Made by a program: the position numbers and the translations under genes | The notes under the pieces: generated by a model | Seen by the model: only the letters and a program-made list of their open reading frames with translations | Database searches by the model: none | Told to the model about the DNA's origin: nothing | Part shown: positions 16,920 to 26,116 of the stretch, one piece after another | Position numbering within the stretch: position 1 is the first letter of the stretch | Layout of the letters: each line of letters starts with the position of its first letter | Assembly (NCBI GenBank): GCA_013213745.1 | Contig: JABSQH010000093.1 | Span: forward strand, 21,621 to 85,620 | Direction of reading: 5' to 3' | DNA from: Ilumatobacteraceae bacterium | GTDB taxonomy: Bacteria; Actinomycetota; Acidimicrobiia; Acidimicrobiales; Ilumatobacteraceae | DNA: 64,000 nucleotides

Positions 16920-17822
16920 ATGACGACGGTGATCGAGACCGACGGTCTGACGAAACAGTGGGGTCAGCTGATCGCCGTGAACCACCTCGACCTCGCGGTC
17001 GAGCAGGGCGAGTGTTACTCGTTCCTCGGTCGCAACGGGTCGGGCAAGTCGACAACGGCACGCATGCTGCTCGACTTCATCCGGCCGACGGCCGGCTCGG
17101 CACGGCTGCTCGGCGGAGCGGGTGCCGACCCAGCGATCCGTGGGCGCGTCGGATACCTGCCAGGCGACCTCAACCTGCCGCGAGCGATGACCGGCAACGA
17201 TGCGTTCGACTTCTTCGGCGGGCTCCGCGGCAGCGCCGACGATCCCGAGCGGGCCTCGCTGATCGATCGGTTCGGTCTCGACCCCACCCGCCCCGTGCGC
17301 GAGCTGAGCACCGGCAATCGTCGCAAGGTCGGCCTCGTCCTCGCCTTTCTCGGCGACCCCGAACTGCTCATCCTCGACGAGCCGACCAGCGGTCTCGATC
17401 CGGTGTTGCAGGAGGAGTTCCGATCACTGCTCGCCGACCGCAAGGCACGCGGCGTGACGATCTGGCTGACCTCACACGTGATGGCCGAGGTGGAACGAGT
17501 GGCCGATCGCGTCGGCTTGATTCGCGACGGCAAGATGGCCAAGGAATTGGCGATGGAGGATCTTCGGCACCAGACCACCGGCCGGATCCGACTGGGTTTC
17601 GCCGAGCCCGTCGAGGCGTCAGCGTTCGACGGCGTCGACGGACTCACGACGGTCGATGTCGACGGTCGCGACGTGACCGTGTCGGTCGACGGTCCCGTCG
17701 CCGCGCTGCTGCGTCGGGCCGGCGACCTCGGCGCCGTGCACATCGAGACGCAACGGCGCGACCTCGACGACATCTTCCTCGAGCTGTTCGATCTGAGTGC
17801 CGACGACGGAGCATCGCCATGA
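16920..17822 (+). CDS. ABC transporter ATP-binding protein
   Basis: A 300-residue ATPase of an export-type ABC system. Motifs in order: Walker A GRNGSGKST (about residue 39), signature LSTGNRRK near 124, Walker B LLILDEPTSG near 145, and H-loop TSHVMAEVERVADR. A ~75-residue C-terminal extension after the ATPase core is typical of multidrug/antibiotic exporters. The start ATG lies 8 bp after the thioesterase stop; the gene ends in ATGA overlap with the permease. Together the two genes form a half-transporter pair that probably exports a lipid or small molecule. Confidence 0.9.
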   Translation: MTTVIETDGLTKQWGQLIAVNHLDLAVEQGECYSFLGRNGSGKSTTARMLLDFIRPTAGSARLLGGAGADPAIRGRVGYLPGDLNLPRAMTGNDAFDFFGGLRGSADDPERASLIDRFGLDPTRPVRELSTGNRRKVGLVLAFLGDPELLILDEPTSGLDPVLQEEFRSLLADRKARGVTIWLTSHVMAEVERVADRVGLIRDGKMAKELAMEDLRHQTTGRIRLGFAEPVEASAFDGVDGLTTVDVDGRDVTVSVDGPVAALLRRAGDLGAVHIETQRRDLDDIFLELFDLSADDGASP

Positions 17823-18676
17823 GCGCGGGCTGGATGATCGTGCGTCGCTGGATGGTCGATCGGCGACTGTCGACCATCAGCTGGACCGTCGGCCTCGCTG
17901 TCATCGTGGTGCTGACTGCGGCGTTCTATCCATCGCTCTCGGAGACCACCGCCGATCTCGGTTCCGACAGCAGCGGCGCGATGAGCGCGCTGCTCGGCCT
18001 GAGCAGCGCCATCGACCCGTCGTCGCCCCTTGGATACCTGTGGATCGGCCTGTGGGCCAACGTCGTCCCCATGACCCAGATCGCCTTCGGTATCGCGCTG
18101 GGGAGTGCCGCGATCGCCGGCGACGAGGAGACCGGGACGCTCGAATACATGCTCTCGATGCCTGTGACGCGGACGACGATCGCCGTCAGCCGATTCATCG
18201 CAGCCGTCGCCATCCTCGTCGTGTCCGGCGCACTGCTGTGCCTGTCGCTGATCGTGTCGATTCCGTTGTTCGAGCTCGGCGACTCGGTAACCACCACGGC
18301 CAGCGACGGCACCTCGACCACCCAGCCGGGGGCGACGGCGCTCGACGCGTTCAACGGCACGTTGTCATCGACCGCTGTCGGCTTGGGTTTCCTCGGCCTG
18401 ACCTATGCCATCGGCGGGATCACGGGGCGCAAAGGCACCGCGACCGGCGTCGCGGCGGCGATCGCGGTCGGCGGGTACGTGCTCTACACCATCTCCAACT
18501 CGACCGGCTCGCTCGACTGGCTCGCTGAGCTGACGCCGTGGAAGTGGTACGTCGACGATGCGTCCCTCGTGCTGGGTGTGAGCTGGGCTGTGATCCGCCC
18601 GGTCATCATGGCGGCTGCCGGGTTCGTGGTGGGAGCCGTGGTCTTCGCCCGCCGCGATCTGCAGCCTGCCAAGTAG
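17819..18676 (+). CDS. ABC transporter permease (ABC-2 type)
   Basis: A 285-residue membrane permease with about six hydrophobic segments, starting with a membrane anchor at residues 22-40. The loop GDEETGTLEYMLSMPVTRTTIAVSRF is the characteristic cytoplasmic coupling region of ABC-2 permeases (shown here only as EETGTLEYMLSMP). It is translationally coupled to the ATPase gene through an ATGA overlap. The substrate is unknown; the thioesterase upstream hints at a lipid, but this is only inference from position. The 3' end faces the ruined FAD monooxygenase on the opposite strand. Confidence 0.87.
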   Translation: MSAGWMIVRRWMVDRRLSTISWTVGLAVIVVLTAAFYPSLSETTADLGSDSSGAMSALLGLSSAIDPSSPLGYLWIGLWANVVPMTQIAFGIALGSAAIAGDEETGTLEYMLSMPVTRTTIAVSRFIAAVAILVVSGALLCLSLIVSIPLFELGDSVTTTASDGTSTTQPGATALDAFNGTLSSTAVGLGFLGLTYAIGGITGRKGTATGVAAAIAVGGYVLYTISNSTGSLDWLAELTPWKWYVDDASLVLGVSWAVIRPVIMAAAGFVVGAVVFARRDLQPAK

Positions 18677-18688
18677 CGCCAGGTGTTG

Positions 18689-19490
18689 TCAGTCGACGGC
18701 GCCGTGGAGCAGCGCCACGTCGTCGTCGATCGCCGAACTGTCGTCGAGTTGAGCACGCATGCCGACGTAACCGTCCGGTTGCACGACGTGCAGTGTCGGC
18801 GGCGCCACCTCGCAGAACTCTGCTGTCGAGTGGTAGCGCCGGAGCACCACCAACGTCTAAGCGACGGCATCGGTATCTGACGCCGCACGGGTATACACGC
18901 GCCAACGCCGGTTCGGGAGCGGCGTCAGGATGGCGCCCGGACCGTCGAGGTAGGCGGGGGTCGCCTCGACCGGCGACGTCCACGGTTGGACCGTGGCATC
19001 GAACACCGCCCACTCACGATCGGAATGCAGACGACGACGGTCGATGCCGGCCGCCCGCCGCGTGGCCCCGAGAAAGCCGTCTAAGCCAACGAGCCAACGA
19101 GCGCGCACCGTTGTCGGACCACTCCCACCAACGAGTGTCGCCTCGACACCGCCGGAGCCCTGTGTGAGCTGGTGGAGCGATGTTCCCCCGTGCACGACAG
19201 CGCCATGCTGGGCGAGGTCGTTTCCGAGCACGTGTTCGAGTTCGGCCTCCGACAGAGCGATGTTGAACGGATATGTCGCACCGGGCTGACCGGCGACGGC
19301 GGCGTCGAACAGCGTCTCGTCGGCGGCCACGACCAACTCCCAGATGTGTACGCCGCAATCGACGATCGGTTCGACCAGGCCCAGCTGAGCAAAGACCTCG
19401 AGACTGCGCGCGGTGATCACCGTGGCTCGATCCCACGTCAGGGGCGCCGGATTCCGGTCGACCCGATGGCGCGCCGTCGCGACACCGTGC
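18689..19490 (-). pseudogene. FAD-dependent aromatic monooxygenase (PheA/TfdB/MhpA-like), truncated and internally deleted
   Basis: Remnant of a class A flavoprotein hydroxylase. The beginning, including the FAD-binding GxGxxG, is missing: homology starts at a point directly abutting the alkB stop codon (EHGVATARHRVDRNPAP). A long intact block follows (VITARSLEVFAQLG to RRWRVYTRAASDTDAVA). Then comes an in-frame TAG at 18857-18859, a short piece (VVLRRYHSTAEFCEVAPPTLH), and an abrupt jump to the C-terminal VVQPDGYVGMRAQ. The ~150 residues that should hold the GDAAH FAD motif are absent. The final stop is at 18689-18691. It cannot encode an active enzyme. Confidence 0.78.
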
Positions 19491-20096
19491 TCAGGGCACG
19501 CCGTGGCGGAACATCACCGAGATGCGCGGCCCTGCGTGGGCGACCTTGGGGACAGCGTGTTCCCAGTCGTGTTGGCATGCGCCGCCCATGACCAACAGGT
19601 CACCGCCGCCTGCCGCCCACTGGCGAGCGGCTCCCCCGCCACGCGGGCGCACTGCGAACGGCCGGGGCGCGCCGAGGCTGATGATCGCCACCAACGGGTG
19701 TCGCACGGTGTGCCGATGCCGGTCGCCGTGCCACGCCACCGAGTCGGCGCCGGTGCGATACAGGTTGAACGACAGCGAGTCGAATTCGACGCCATAGTGC
19801 CCGCCGAGTCGTCGCCCGGCGTCGATGAGCACCGCTGGTGTGTCCGGCCCGTCGATCGGGGCCGAGGCGACGAGACGCGGTTCGTCGACCAGCCGTTCGT
19901 ACATCGGGATGTGCGTCCGTTGGCGCCACTCGCAGCAATCGAACAGTGCGGAGAACAACGTGTCGGCACCAGCCAGCCACACCGGCTGATGGTCGATCCA
20001 CGATCGCTGGTCGAGATCGACGCGGTCGGGGCGCAACACGTCGAGCGCCGGCTCGCCCGACCCGAACAAGGAGCCCTGCATCGGCGCAACGAACAT
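19491..20096 (-). CDS. alkB: AlkB-like 2-oxoglutarate/Fe(II) dioxygenase (DNA/RNA alkylation repair)
   Basis: A ~201-residue AlkB-family dioxygenase that removes alkyl groups from nucleic acid bases oxidatively. Iron ligands are visible as WHGDRH (His-x-Asp) and the later His in QHDWEHAVPK. The family's C-terminal RxxxxxR appears as GPRISVMFRHG, which binds 2-oxoglutarate. LSFNLYRTGADSVAWHGD is the typical run into the active site. The start is set at ATG 20096; ATG 20081, giving a family-like MQGSLFG beginning, and an upstream non-ATG codon are also possible. The stop directly abuts the monooxygenase pseudogene. The gene is divergent from the LLM oxidoreductase. Confidence 0.86.
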   Translation of the reverse strand: MFVAPMQGSLFGSGEPALDVLRPDRVDLDQRSWIDHQPVWLAGADTLFSALFDCCEWRQRTHIPMYERLVDEPRLVASAPIDGPDTPAVLIDAGRRLGGHYGVEFDSLSFNLYRTGADSVAWHGDRHRHTVRHPLVAIISLGAPRPFAVRPRGGGAARQWAAGGGDLLVMGGACQHDWEHAVPKVAHAGPRISVMFRHGVP

Positions 20097-20221
20097 GTGT
20101 TCGAGTGTGGTGCAATTCGCCGTCGAACACAACCCCAAGCGGGTCCTGCGGTGAGCGAGGCGGCCCTCTGTGGGTCACTTCCCTCACCGCAGATAGGGCG
20201 TCCGGCGGGTAGCGTCCGCAG

Positions 20222-21100
20222 GTGATGCGCATCGGGGTCGTGGTCATGCCAACGGATCCGTGGTCACAGGCGCTCGACACCGCACGACGCCTGGATCGGA
20301 TGGGCTTCGACCACCTCTGGGTGTACGACCATCTGTCGTGGCAGCGCTACCGCGAGCGTCCGTGGTTTGCGCCGTACCCGTGGCTCGCCGGAATTGCCGG
20401 AGCGACGTCGACGATCCGTCTCGGGACCCTCGTCGCCAATCCCAATCTGCGCCATGCGGCCACGCTGGCCAAGGACGCGATGACGATCGACCACATCGCC
20501 GAGGGCCGCTTCACGCTCGGAATCGGTGCCGGCGGCCTCGGATTCGACGCCACGGTGCTCGGCCAAGCGCCACTCACACCGGGGCAACGCGTCGACCGTC
20601 TCGGCGAATACGTCGAGTCGATCGACGGCCTGCTGCGCGGGTCGACCACCTCCTACTCGGGCGAGTACGTCACGATCGACGACGCCCGCATGCTCCCCGG
20701 GTGCATCCAGCAACCGCGAGTGCCGATCGCGATCGCCGCAGGCGCGCCACGCTCGATTGCCCTCGTTGCGCAGTACGCCGACGCGTGGATCACGCTCGGC
20801 GACACCACCGGCGCAGGGACTCCGACCAACGAGGCGGTCGGCGCGCAGTCGGCGCTCCTCGATCGCACGCTCACAGACGTCGGCAGGAGCAGCGACGCCG
20901 TCGATCGCATTCTGCTGACCGGCCACGACGGGCAACGCCCGCTGGCCAGCTTCGACGCCTTCGCCGACGCGGCCGGCCGAGCCGCCGAGATGGGAATCGA
21001 TGAGCTCATCGTCCATCACCCCAGGGCCGACGACGAACATTGGAACGACGACCCGGCGATTCTCGAAGAGATCGCCGGCCGACGAGAGGAATTGCCGTGA
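20222..21100 (+). CDS. LLM-class flavin/F420-dependent oxidoreductase
   Basis: A 292-residue luciferase-like monooxygenase-fold protein, probably using coenzyme F420 or FMN. The TIM-barrel signature pieces RRLDRMGFDHLWVYDHL, IRLGTLVANPNLRHAATLAKDAMTIDH (partly quoted) and GRFTLGIGAGG are in the expected order. GTG 20222 is directly followed by ATG 20225; either may be the start. Its stop overlaps the GTG of the YbaK-like gene (GTGA), so the two are cotranscribed. The substrate is unknown. Numerous LLM paralogues are typical of actinobacteria with F420. Confidence 0.84.
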   Translation: MMRIGVVVMPTDPWSQALDTARRLDRMGFDHLWVYDHLSWQRYRERPWFAPYPWLAGIAGATSTIRLGTLVANPNLRHAATLAKDAMTIDHIAEGRFTLGIGAGGLGFDATVLGQAPLTPGQRVDRLGEYVESIDGLLRGSTTSYSGEYVTIDDARMLPGCIQQPRVPIAIAAGAPRSIALVAQYADAWITLGDTTGAGTPTNEAVGAQSALLDRTLTDVGRSSDAVDRILLTGHDGQRPLASFDAFADAAGRAAEMGIDELIVHHPRADDEHWNDDPAILEEIAGRREELP

Positions 21101-21591
21101 CCGACTCCGTGCTCGCGGCTATCGAGGGTCTCGACGCCGAGGTCGTGCCGTGCGACCCGGAACTCGCCGACACCGCCGCCTTTTGCGAGGCGTACGGCTA
21201 TGCGCCGGAGGACTCGGCGAACGCCATTCTTGTGATCGGCAAGGGTCGCAAACCGGAGGACCCGCGACCATTGGTGTGCTGTCTCGTGCTGGCGTCGACA
21301 CGCCTCGACGTGAACGGTGCGGTCCGCAAACGACTCGGCACGCGCAAAGCCTCGTTCGCCGACGCCGCTGCGACGATCGAACGCAGCGGTGGGATGGAGA
21401 TCGGCGGCGTCACCCCATTCGGACTCCCCGACAACATCCCGATCTGGATCGACGCAGCGGTGATGACGCGCGATCGGGTCATCGTTGGCGGCGGCGGGCG
21501 TGACCGCAAGATCCTGTGTCCTCCGGCGTCGATCGCCGGCCTGACATCGGCCGAGGTGATCGACGACCTGGCCCGCCCGATCGAGGCCTGA
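21097..21591 (+). CDS. YbaK/EbsC-type aminoacyl-tRNA deacylase family protein
   Basis: A 164-residue protein of the YbaK/ProX-like editing-domain family, which hydrolyses mischarged aminoacyl-tRNA in trans. Supporting patterns are AILVIGKGRKPEDPRPLVCCLVLAS, quoted in part, the KRLGTRKASFADAAAT segment, and GGVTPFGLPDNIPIWIDAAV with the conserved GGVxPFG motif. The start GTG at 21097 overlaps the LLM gene stop by GTGA. The family lysine is replaced or displaced, so substrate specificity (Cys-tRNA-Pro versus others) is undecided. Confidence 0.8.
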   Translation: MTDSVLAAIEGLDAEVVPCDPELADTAAFCEAYGYAPEDSANAILVIGKGRKPEDPRPLVCCLVLASTRLDVNGAVRKRLGTRKASFADAAATIERSGGMEIGGVTPFGLPDNIPIWIDAAVMTRDRVIVGGGGRDRKILCPPASIAGLTSAEVIDDLARPIEA

Positions 21592-21594
21592 CGC

Positions 21595-23514
21595 TCAGAC
21601 TTCGAGTGGCTCCGGCAGCGCGACGTCGCTGACGAACCACAGCTCTTGCACCGCACGCGTCATCGCGACGTAGAGCAACCGGGCACCTCGTTCAGATCCG
21701 TCGAGCAGCGCGGCCGGATTGAGTACGACGACCCCGTCGAACTCCAGCCCCTTGACCGCCTCCGGACCGAAGACCGGCACGTCGTCGTCGGCGAGCTCGT
21801 GCACGTGATCGACGGTATGCAGACCGACTGCGGACAACGCCGAACCGAGCGTGTCGTGCAACTCCGGTGGGGCCACGACACCGGTCAGACGATGTCGATG
21901 TTTGACCTCGGCGATCTGACGGGCCGCGGCAGCGACCAGGTCGTCGGCGGCAACGACCACCGATTTCGGCGGCAGACCGCCGACGCGCACCGAGCGGCTG
22001 GCGATCGTCACAACCCCGGTCAACGGCAGCAGTCGGTTGGCGACGTCGAGGATCGGACCCGGCACGCGGTACCCGATCGTCAGATCGGCGATCGAGCCGC
22101 TCGCGCCGAGATGACCGAACACGTCTTCCCACCGCTGTTGGCCCGCCGGCGTCGTCGACTGCGCGAGGTCGCCAACCAACGTCGATGAACCCGACGGCGA
22201 ACGTCGACCGATCACTCGTAATGCCACGGCCGAGTGGTCCTGCGCTTCGTCGACCACGACGTGGCCGTATGTAAACGGCGTGCCATTGAGCAACGTGTTC
22301 GCCTCATCGACCAGCAACTGGTCGGCGGCGGTCCAGGCGCGCCGCTTCCCGCGCGCTCCGGGGAGGAGGCGGTCGACCAGCCGAGTCGGCTTCTGCGTCG
22401 GCCAACACTTGTTGAGCGCCCGTTTCAGCGGAGCGGCCTCGGACCACCGATCCTCGCCCCGGCATCGTCGCTTCAGCTCCTGTTGGGCGAGCACGCGCAG
22501 GCGTTCGCGACGCTGGTTGATCGGCACGACACCACGTTTGGCGGTGTCGACCCACTCGGCGATCTGCGCCTGCTCGAACACGTGGGTACGCACACCGATG
22601 GGCACGCGCACGTCGTCGGATGGTGGTTGGATCGCCTCGAGGGCGGCGCGTTCGAGATCCACGAGCCGGTCGGCGGCCCCCTTCCAGCGGGCGGTGTCGG
22701 CGTCGTCGACGGCGGAAACCTCCACCCGGGGCAGACACAATTCGTCGACGGTCGCTTGGCGCACCGACCGCTCCCCCAGCGATGGCAACACGTTGGCGAT
22801 GTAGTCGAGAAACGCCCGGTTGGGGCCGACGACGAGGACACCGTCGCGTGCGAGGCGGGCGCGATGCTCGAACAACAGAAATGCCGCCCGGTGCAGCGCA
22901 ACCGCGGTTTTTCCGGTGCCGGGGCCGCCCTGCACCACGAGCGATTGGTCGATCGGCGCCCGGATGACCTCGTCCTGTTCGCCTTGAATCGTGGCCACGA
23001 TCTCGCGCATTTCGCCCGACCGCTCGGCCCCGATCTCGGCGAGCACCGGATCGGGAATGCCGGTCGCCACATCGGCTGCGTCGGGATCGTCGAGGTGCTC
23101 ATCGAAGTAGGCGACGAGTTGACCCTCGTCGAGCGTGAACCGGCGACGCAGGGACACGCCCAGCGCGTCGACGGAGGTGGCGCGATAGAACGGCGCCGAG
23201 ATCGGCGCCCGCCAATCGACCACCACCGGGTCGTGGCGGTCGTTCTCGATGTGCCGCCGCCCGATGTACCACTGCTCGGTGACGCCTGCTTGCGTCGGCT
23301 CGTCGATCCGGCCGAAGAAGTCGCCCGCCCCGGGCGAGCGCAGCGAGTCAAGCGCCTCCCACACGGTCATCTCTACGTACTCCGAGGTGATGTCATCGGC
23401 CGCACTCGCCGGATCGACGCGCTCGAGACGTTCGATCATCGCGTCGCGACACGCCCGAGAATGGGTCAAGCGGCCGCGCTCGTCGGCCAGGTCTGAAAAA
23501 GCTGCATCGTCCAC
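21595..23514 (-). CDS. helR: HelR/HelD-like RNA polymerase recycling motor ATPase
   Basis: A 639-residue superfamily-1 ATPase most similar to actinobacterial HelR/HelD proteins, which bind RNA polymerase, release stalled complexes and, in some actinobacteria, give rifamycin tolerance. Residues ~196-203 are Walker A (GGPGTGKT), preceded by the family's N-terminal segment with YIGRRHI and VVDWRAPISAPFYRAT. Further helicase motifs are VVDEAQDHS, LVGDLAQST and VAMTRAVQELWFV. GTG 23514 is chosen because GGGAGG lies 7 bases upstream; TTG 23553 is less likely. It is convergent with the YbaK gene. Rifamycin-linked regulation was not visible upstream. Confidence 0.83.
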   Translation of the reverse strand: MDDAAFSDLADERGRLTHSRACRDAMIERLERVDPASAADDITSEYVEMTVWEALDSLRSPGAGDFFGRIDEPTQAGVTEQWYIGRRHIENDRHDPVVVDWRAPISAPFYRATSVDALGVSLRRRFTLDEGQLVAYFDEHLDDPDAADVATGIPDPVLAEIGAERSGEMREIVATIQGEQDEVIRAPIDQSLVVQGGPGTGKTAVALHRAAFLLFEHRARLARDGVLVVGPNRAFLDYIANVLPSLGERSVRQATVDELCLPRVEVSAVDDADTARWKGAADRLVDLERAALEAIQPPSDDVRVPIGVRTHVFEQAQIAEWVDTAKRGVVPINQRRERLRVLAQQELKRRCRGEDRWSEAAPLKRALNKCWPTQKPTRLVDRLLPGARGKRRAWTAADQLLVDEANTLLNGTPFTYGHVVVDEAQDHSAVALRVIGRRSPSGSSTLVGDLAQSTTPAGQQRWEDVFGHLGASGSIADLTIGYRVPGPILDVANRLLPLTGVVTIASRSVRVGGLPPKSVVVAADDLVAAAARQIAEVKHRHRLTGVVAPPELHDTLGSALSAVGLHTVDHVHELADDDVPVFGPEAVKGLEFDGVVVLNPAALLDGSERGARLLYVAMTRAVQELWFVSDVALPEPLEV

Positions 23515-23552
23515 CGTGTCCTCCCGTCCTTCGGGCGCGCCCCAAAGGGCCA

Positions 23553-23838
23553 ATGACCGTAGTGGTCAGAGACCGAAGACGCGCGCTGCATTTCCTCCGA
23601 GGCCGACACCCGCCGAGGCTGGCGGGCGGACGGCGTGGTCGCCACATCGCGGCCCTGATCATCGGCGTCCTGGCGTTGATCCCAGGGCTCAGCGCAGTGG
23701 CTGGCGGTACCACGGCGCTGATCGCTCAAGGCGTGCGCACCGACGGCGACGGCTACTTCGTCGAGGTGATCGACGGGATCGCCGACCCCGGTGGCGGCGT
23801 GGAGTGGGCCATCGCTGACGGCGACGTGCGACCGGTGG
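23553..23838 (+). other. Interval with a possible membrane-protein fragment
   Basis: Between the HelR start and the TauD remnant there is no convincing gene. One forward frame carries a membrane-like stretch (HIAALIIGVLALIPGLSAVAGG, quoted in part) followed by GVRTDGDGYF. This resembles the first helix and loop of small actinobacterial membrane proteins, but it breaks into low-complexity sequence and has no good start. It is probably decayed DNA. Promoter elements could be present but were not identified. Confidence 0.3.
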
Positions 23839-24643
23839 ATGAGCGAGCTGACGACCGCCAAGATCAGCAAGCTCGAGACCGCAGCGGGCACGGCGATCGA
23901 CGCCGCACGGCCGATGGACAGCCTCGACGCACTGACCGTCCCGCTCCCGGTTTGGCAGCCGCGTATCGAGCCCTGGCGGGCGGAGTTGAGCGACGGCCTC
24001 GGCGTGGTCGTGCTCCGCGGGCTACCGGTGCGGCAGTGGGGTGCGGAACTGTCGTCGTACGCCTACTGGATCCTCGGTCACCACCTCGGAACGCCGGGAG
24101 CACAGAACCCCGATGGTGAGCTCCTGGGCCACGTTCTCGACTACGGCGAGGCCGATCGCCCGATGGTTCCCAAGTACCGCACCGCTGGCGACATCGTCGT
24201 GCACTGCGATTCGGCCGACGTCGTTGGATTGTTGTGCCTGCGCACCGCCAAGGAGGGCGGCCAGAGTCGGATCGCCAATTCGGTCGCCATTTACGACATC
24301 TTGGCCGACGAGACGCCAGAGCTCGCTGCGGAGTTGATCGAACCGTTCGCCATCGACCGACGTGGCGAGGAGGGCGCCAGCCAGCGCGGGTGGTTCGACA
24401 TCGCGCCCCGTGCGTGGGACGGCACTCGCCTCCGGACGTTCTGGCACAGCGACTACATGCGCTCGGCGGAACGTCATGATGACGTCGAGTTCTCGTTACG
24501 TCGGCGCGCCGCCATCGAGGCCTTCGGCGAGATCGCCGCCAGGCCCGACACCCACGTCGACATGTGGTTGGAGGCGAGACATCCAGCTCATCTCCAATCA
24601 CACAGTGGTCCACGCTCTGTTGCGGTTGTGGCTCAGTCTGTGA
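23839..24643 (+). pseudogene. TauD/TfdA-family 2-oxoglutarate dioxygenase, frameshifted with internal deletion
   Basis: Translation from ATG 23839 gives a TauD-family protein with the iron-binding HCDSADVVG (His-x-Asp) at about residue 122 and good family fit up to VDMWLE near 24572. There the frame shifts, and the C-terminal part RDIQLISNHTVVHALLRLWLSL (in pieces: DIQLISNHTVVHA, then LLRLWLSL) continues one frame over to a TGA at 24641. The segment between VVHA and LLRLWL, which normally spans about 15 residues, is deleted. The distal His is retained, but the loop before the C-terminal Arg strand is lost. Its end overlaps the convergent amidohydrolase by 11 bp. Confidence 0.78.
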
Positions 24644-25643
24644 GCGCCACATCGAGTCGATAGATGCGCGCCGCCGTCCCCGAGAACAGTGCGGCCCGCT
24701 CGTCGGTTGCCAGGTCGGCAGTGAGCAGCTTGCAAGCGTTCCAGAACGTGCGGTACGACAGCGACATCCGGTCGACCGGGAAGTTCGACTCGAACATGCA
24801 GCGCTCGGCGCCGAAGCACTCGATGGTGTGTTCGTAGTACCGTCGCTGCTCGGCCAGGAACACCGCTGACGACGGCGGCCGCTCGGCCTGATCGAAGCCG
24901 AAGCCGTTGTCGGGCATCGCCAGCCCGCCGAGCTTGGCGACCACGTTCGGGCAACCGGCCAGTTCGGCGATGTCGGTGCGCCACGACTCGAAGATCTCGT
25001 CGCGTCGGCCGGCGAACGATCCGACGCCCAGTGGTGTTCCGAAGTGATCGAGCACCATCGTCGTCTCCGGTGCCGCACGCGCCAGCTCGAGGAACTCCTG
25101 GTTTTGATAGTGGTAGTGCCACGAGTCGTAGGTCAACCCACGTTCGCCGAGGCGACGCACGCCACGTTGGAAGTTCGGGTCGGCGGCCAATCCTTCTGGC
25201 GCATTGCCGGGGATGGTCAAGGCCTCGGGTTCGATCGCTCGTGACAGCGCGTGCCGGATACCCCGGAAGCGGCCACCTCCCGCCGCCTCGTGAGCGTCGA
25301 GCACTTCGTCGAGACGTTCGGAGCGGAGATCGGCGCGGGCGACGATGCCGCGGATAAGCGTCGGCTCGTCGCGATCTGCCTCGGCCGCGACGAACTCGGT
25401 CTCCCCCACCGGGGCGAACAGCTCGTCGCCGTCGGCTCGATACGCGGCTCCGCACTCGATGAACACCGTCGCCACGATGTGATGACCGTCGCTGATATCG
25501 GCGTGCAGCTCATCGAGCCCGTACGGGAGGGCGCCACCCGGCGGCCACAGGTGATGATGCGGATCGACGATCAGGAGTTCGGGCTCGATCACGTCCTCGA
25601 CAACACTGCCGAGCCACACCTGATGATCTTCGACGTTGACCAT
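24633..25643 (-). CDS. Amidohydrolase family 2 (TIM-barrel) protein
   Basis: A ~336-residue metal-dependent hydrolase of the amidohydrolase-2 family, which hydrolyses lactones or decarboxylates aromatic acids. Metal ligands appear in IVDPHHHLW near the N-terminus; later conserved strands include VLDHFGTPLG, NVVAKLGGLAMPD and CMFESNFPVD with the usual Asp/Ser region. The first ATG at 25670 and the one at 25643 are both possible; 25643 (MVNVEDHQVW) is used because the extra nine residues are not conserved. The substrate is unknown. It stands alone on the minus strand, facing the TauD remnant. Confidence 0.8.
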   Translation of the reverse strand: MVNVEDHQVWLGSVVEDVIEPELLIVDPHHHLWPPGGALPYGLDELHADISDGHHIVATVFIECGAAYRADGDELFAPVGETEFVAAEADRDEPTLIRGIVARADLRSERLDEVLDAHEAAGGGRFRGIRHALSRAIEPEALTIPGNAPEGLAADPNFQRGVRRLGERGLTYDSWHYHYQNQEFLELARAAPETTMVLDHFGTPLGVGSFAGRRDEIFESWRTDIAELAGCPNVVAKLGGLAMPDNGFGFDQAERPPSSAVFLAEQRRYYEHTIECFGAERCMFESNFPVDRMSLSYRTFWNACKLLTADLATDERAALFSGTAARIYRLDVALTD

Positions 25644-25739
25644 TTCGTCATCATGCCTGGTCGTCACCACGGCCGGTTGCCATCATGCCCGAGGACAACC
25701 GTTGAGTGACACAAATTTGCTTGACCAATAATGTTGGCG

Positions 25740-26101
25740 TCATCGGTCCTTTCCGGATCGGCCGCGACCGCGACATTCGTCTCGGGGAACGACAAACGTG
25801 ACCAGCACGTACAGTCCGATGACTTCCTCGACGCCGACCAGAACACGACGATCGATTTCGCGGTCGACCTCGGTGAGCGAAACTAACGGGACGTATGCGA
25901 ATCGGCGGCGACCTCACCCTCGGCTCGTCGACGGCACCGGTCACGTTCACCGTCGAGTCCCTCGACGTGAGCGGCGACGCCGCGACGTTCGTTGCGACGA
26001 CCTCGGTCGATCGCCGCTCGCTCGGTGTGGCCAAGCTGCCCGGGCTCATCATCGGGCACTCCGTCGCCGTACGAGTCGCTGGGACGGCCACGCGTACCTG
26101 A
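25740..26101 (+). pseudogene. YceI-like lipocalin-fold protein, frameshifted fragment
   Basis: The forward strand encodes pieces of a YceI-family lipid-binding protein. A block with GNDKRDQHVQSDDFLDADQNTTIDF carries the conserved family pattern (RD-x-H-x-x-SDDFLD, here quoted as RDQHVQSDDFLDA). It ends at TAA around 25887. Another frame continues MRIGGDLTLGSSTAPVTF and VDRRSLGVAKLPGLIIGHSV, the second half of the same fold, to a stop at 26101. The first third of the protein is not found. The order and spacing fit a single gene disrupted by at least one frameshift and a 5' loss. Confidence 0.68.
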
Positions 26102-26116
26102 CGAGCGGCTCTCCTA

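Noticed and set aside
18683..18880. Short forward frames in the monooxygenase relic.
   Set aside because: They are complements of the minus-strand relic, which has clear family homology.
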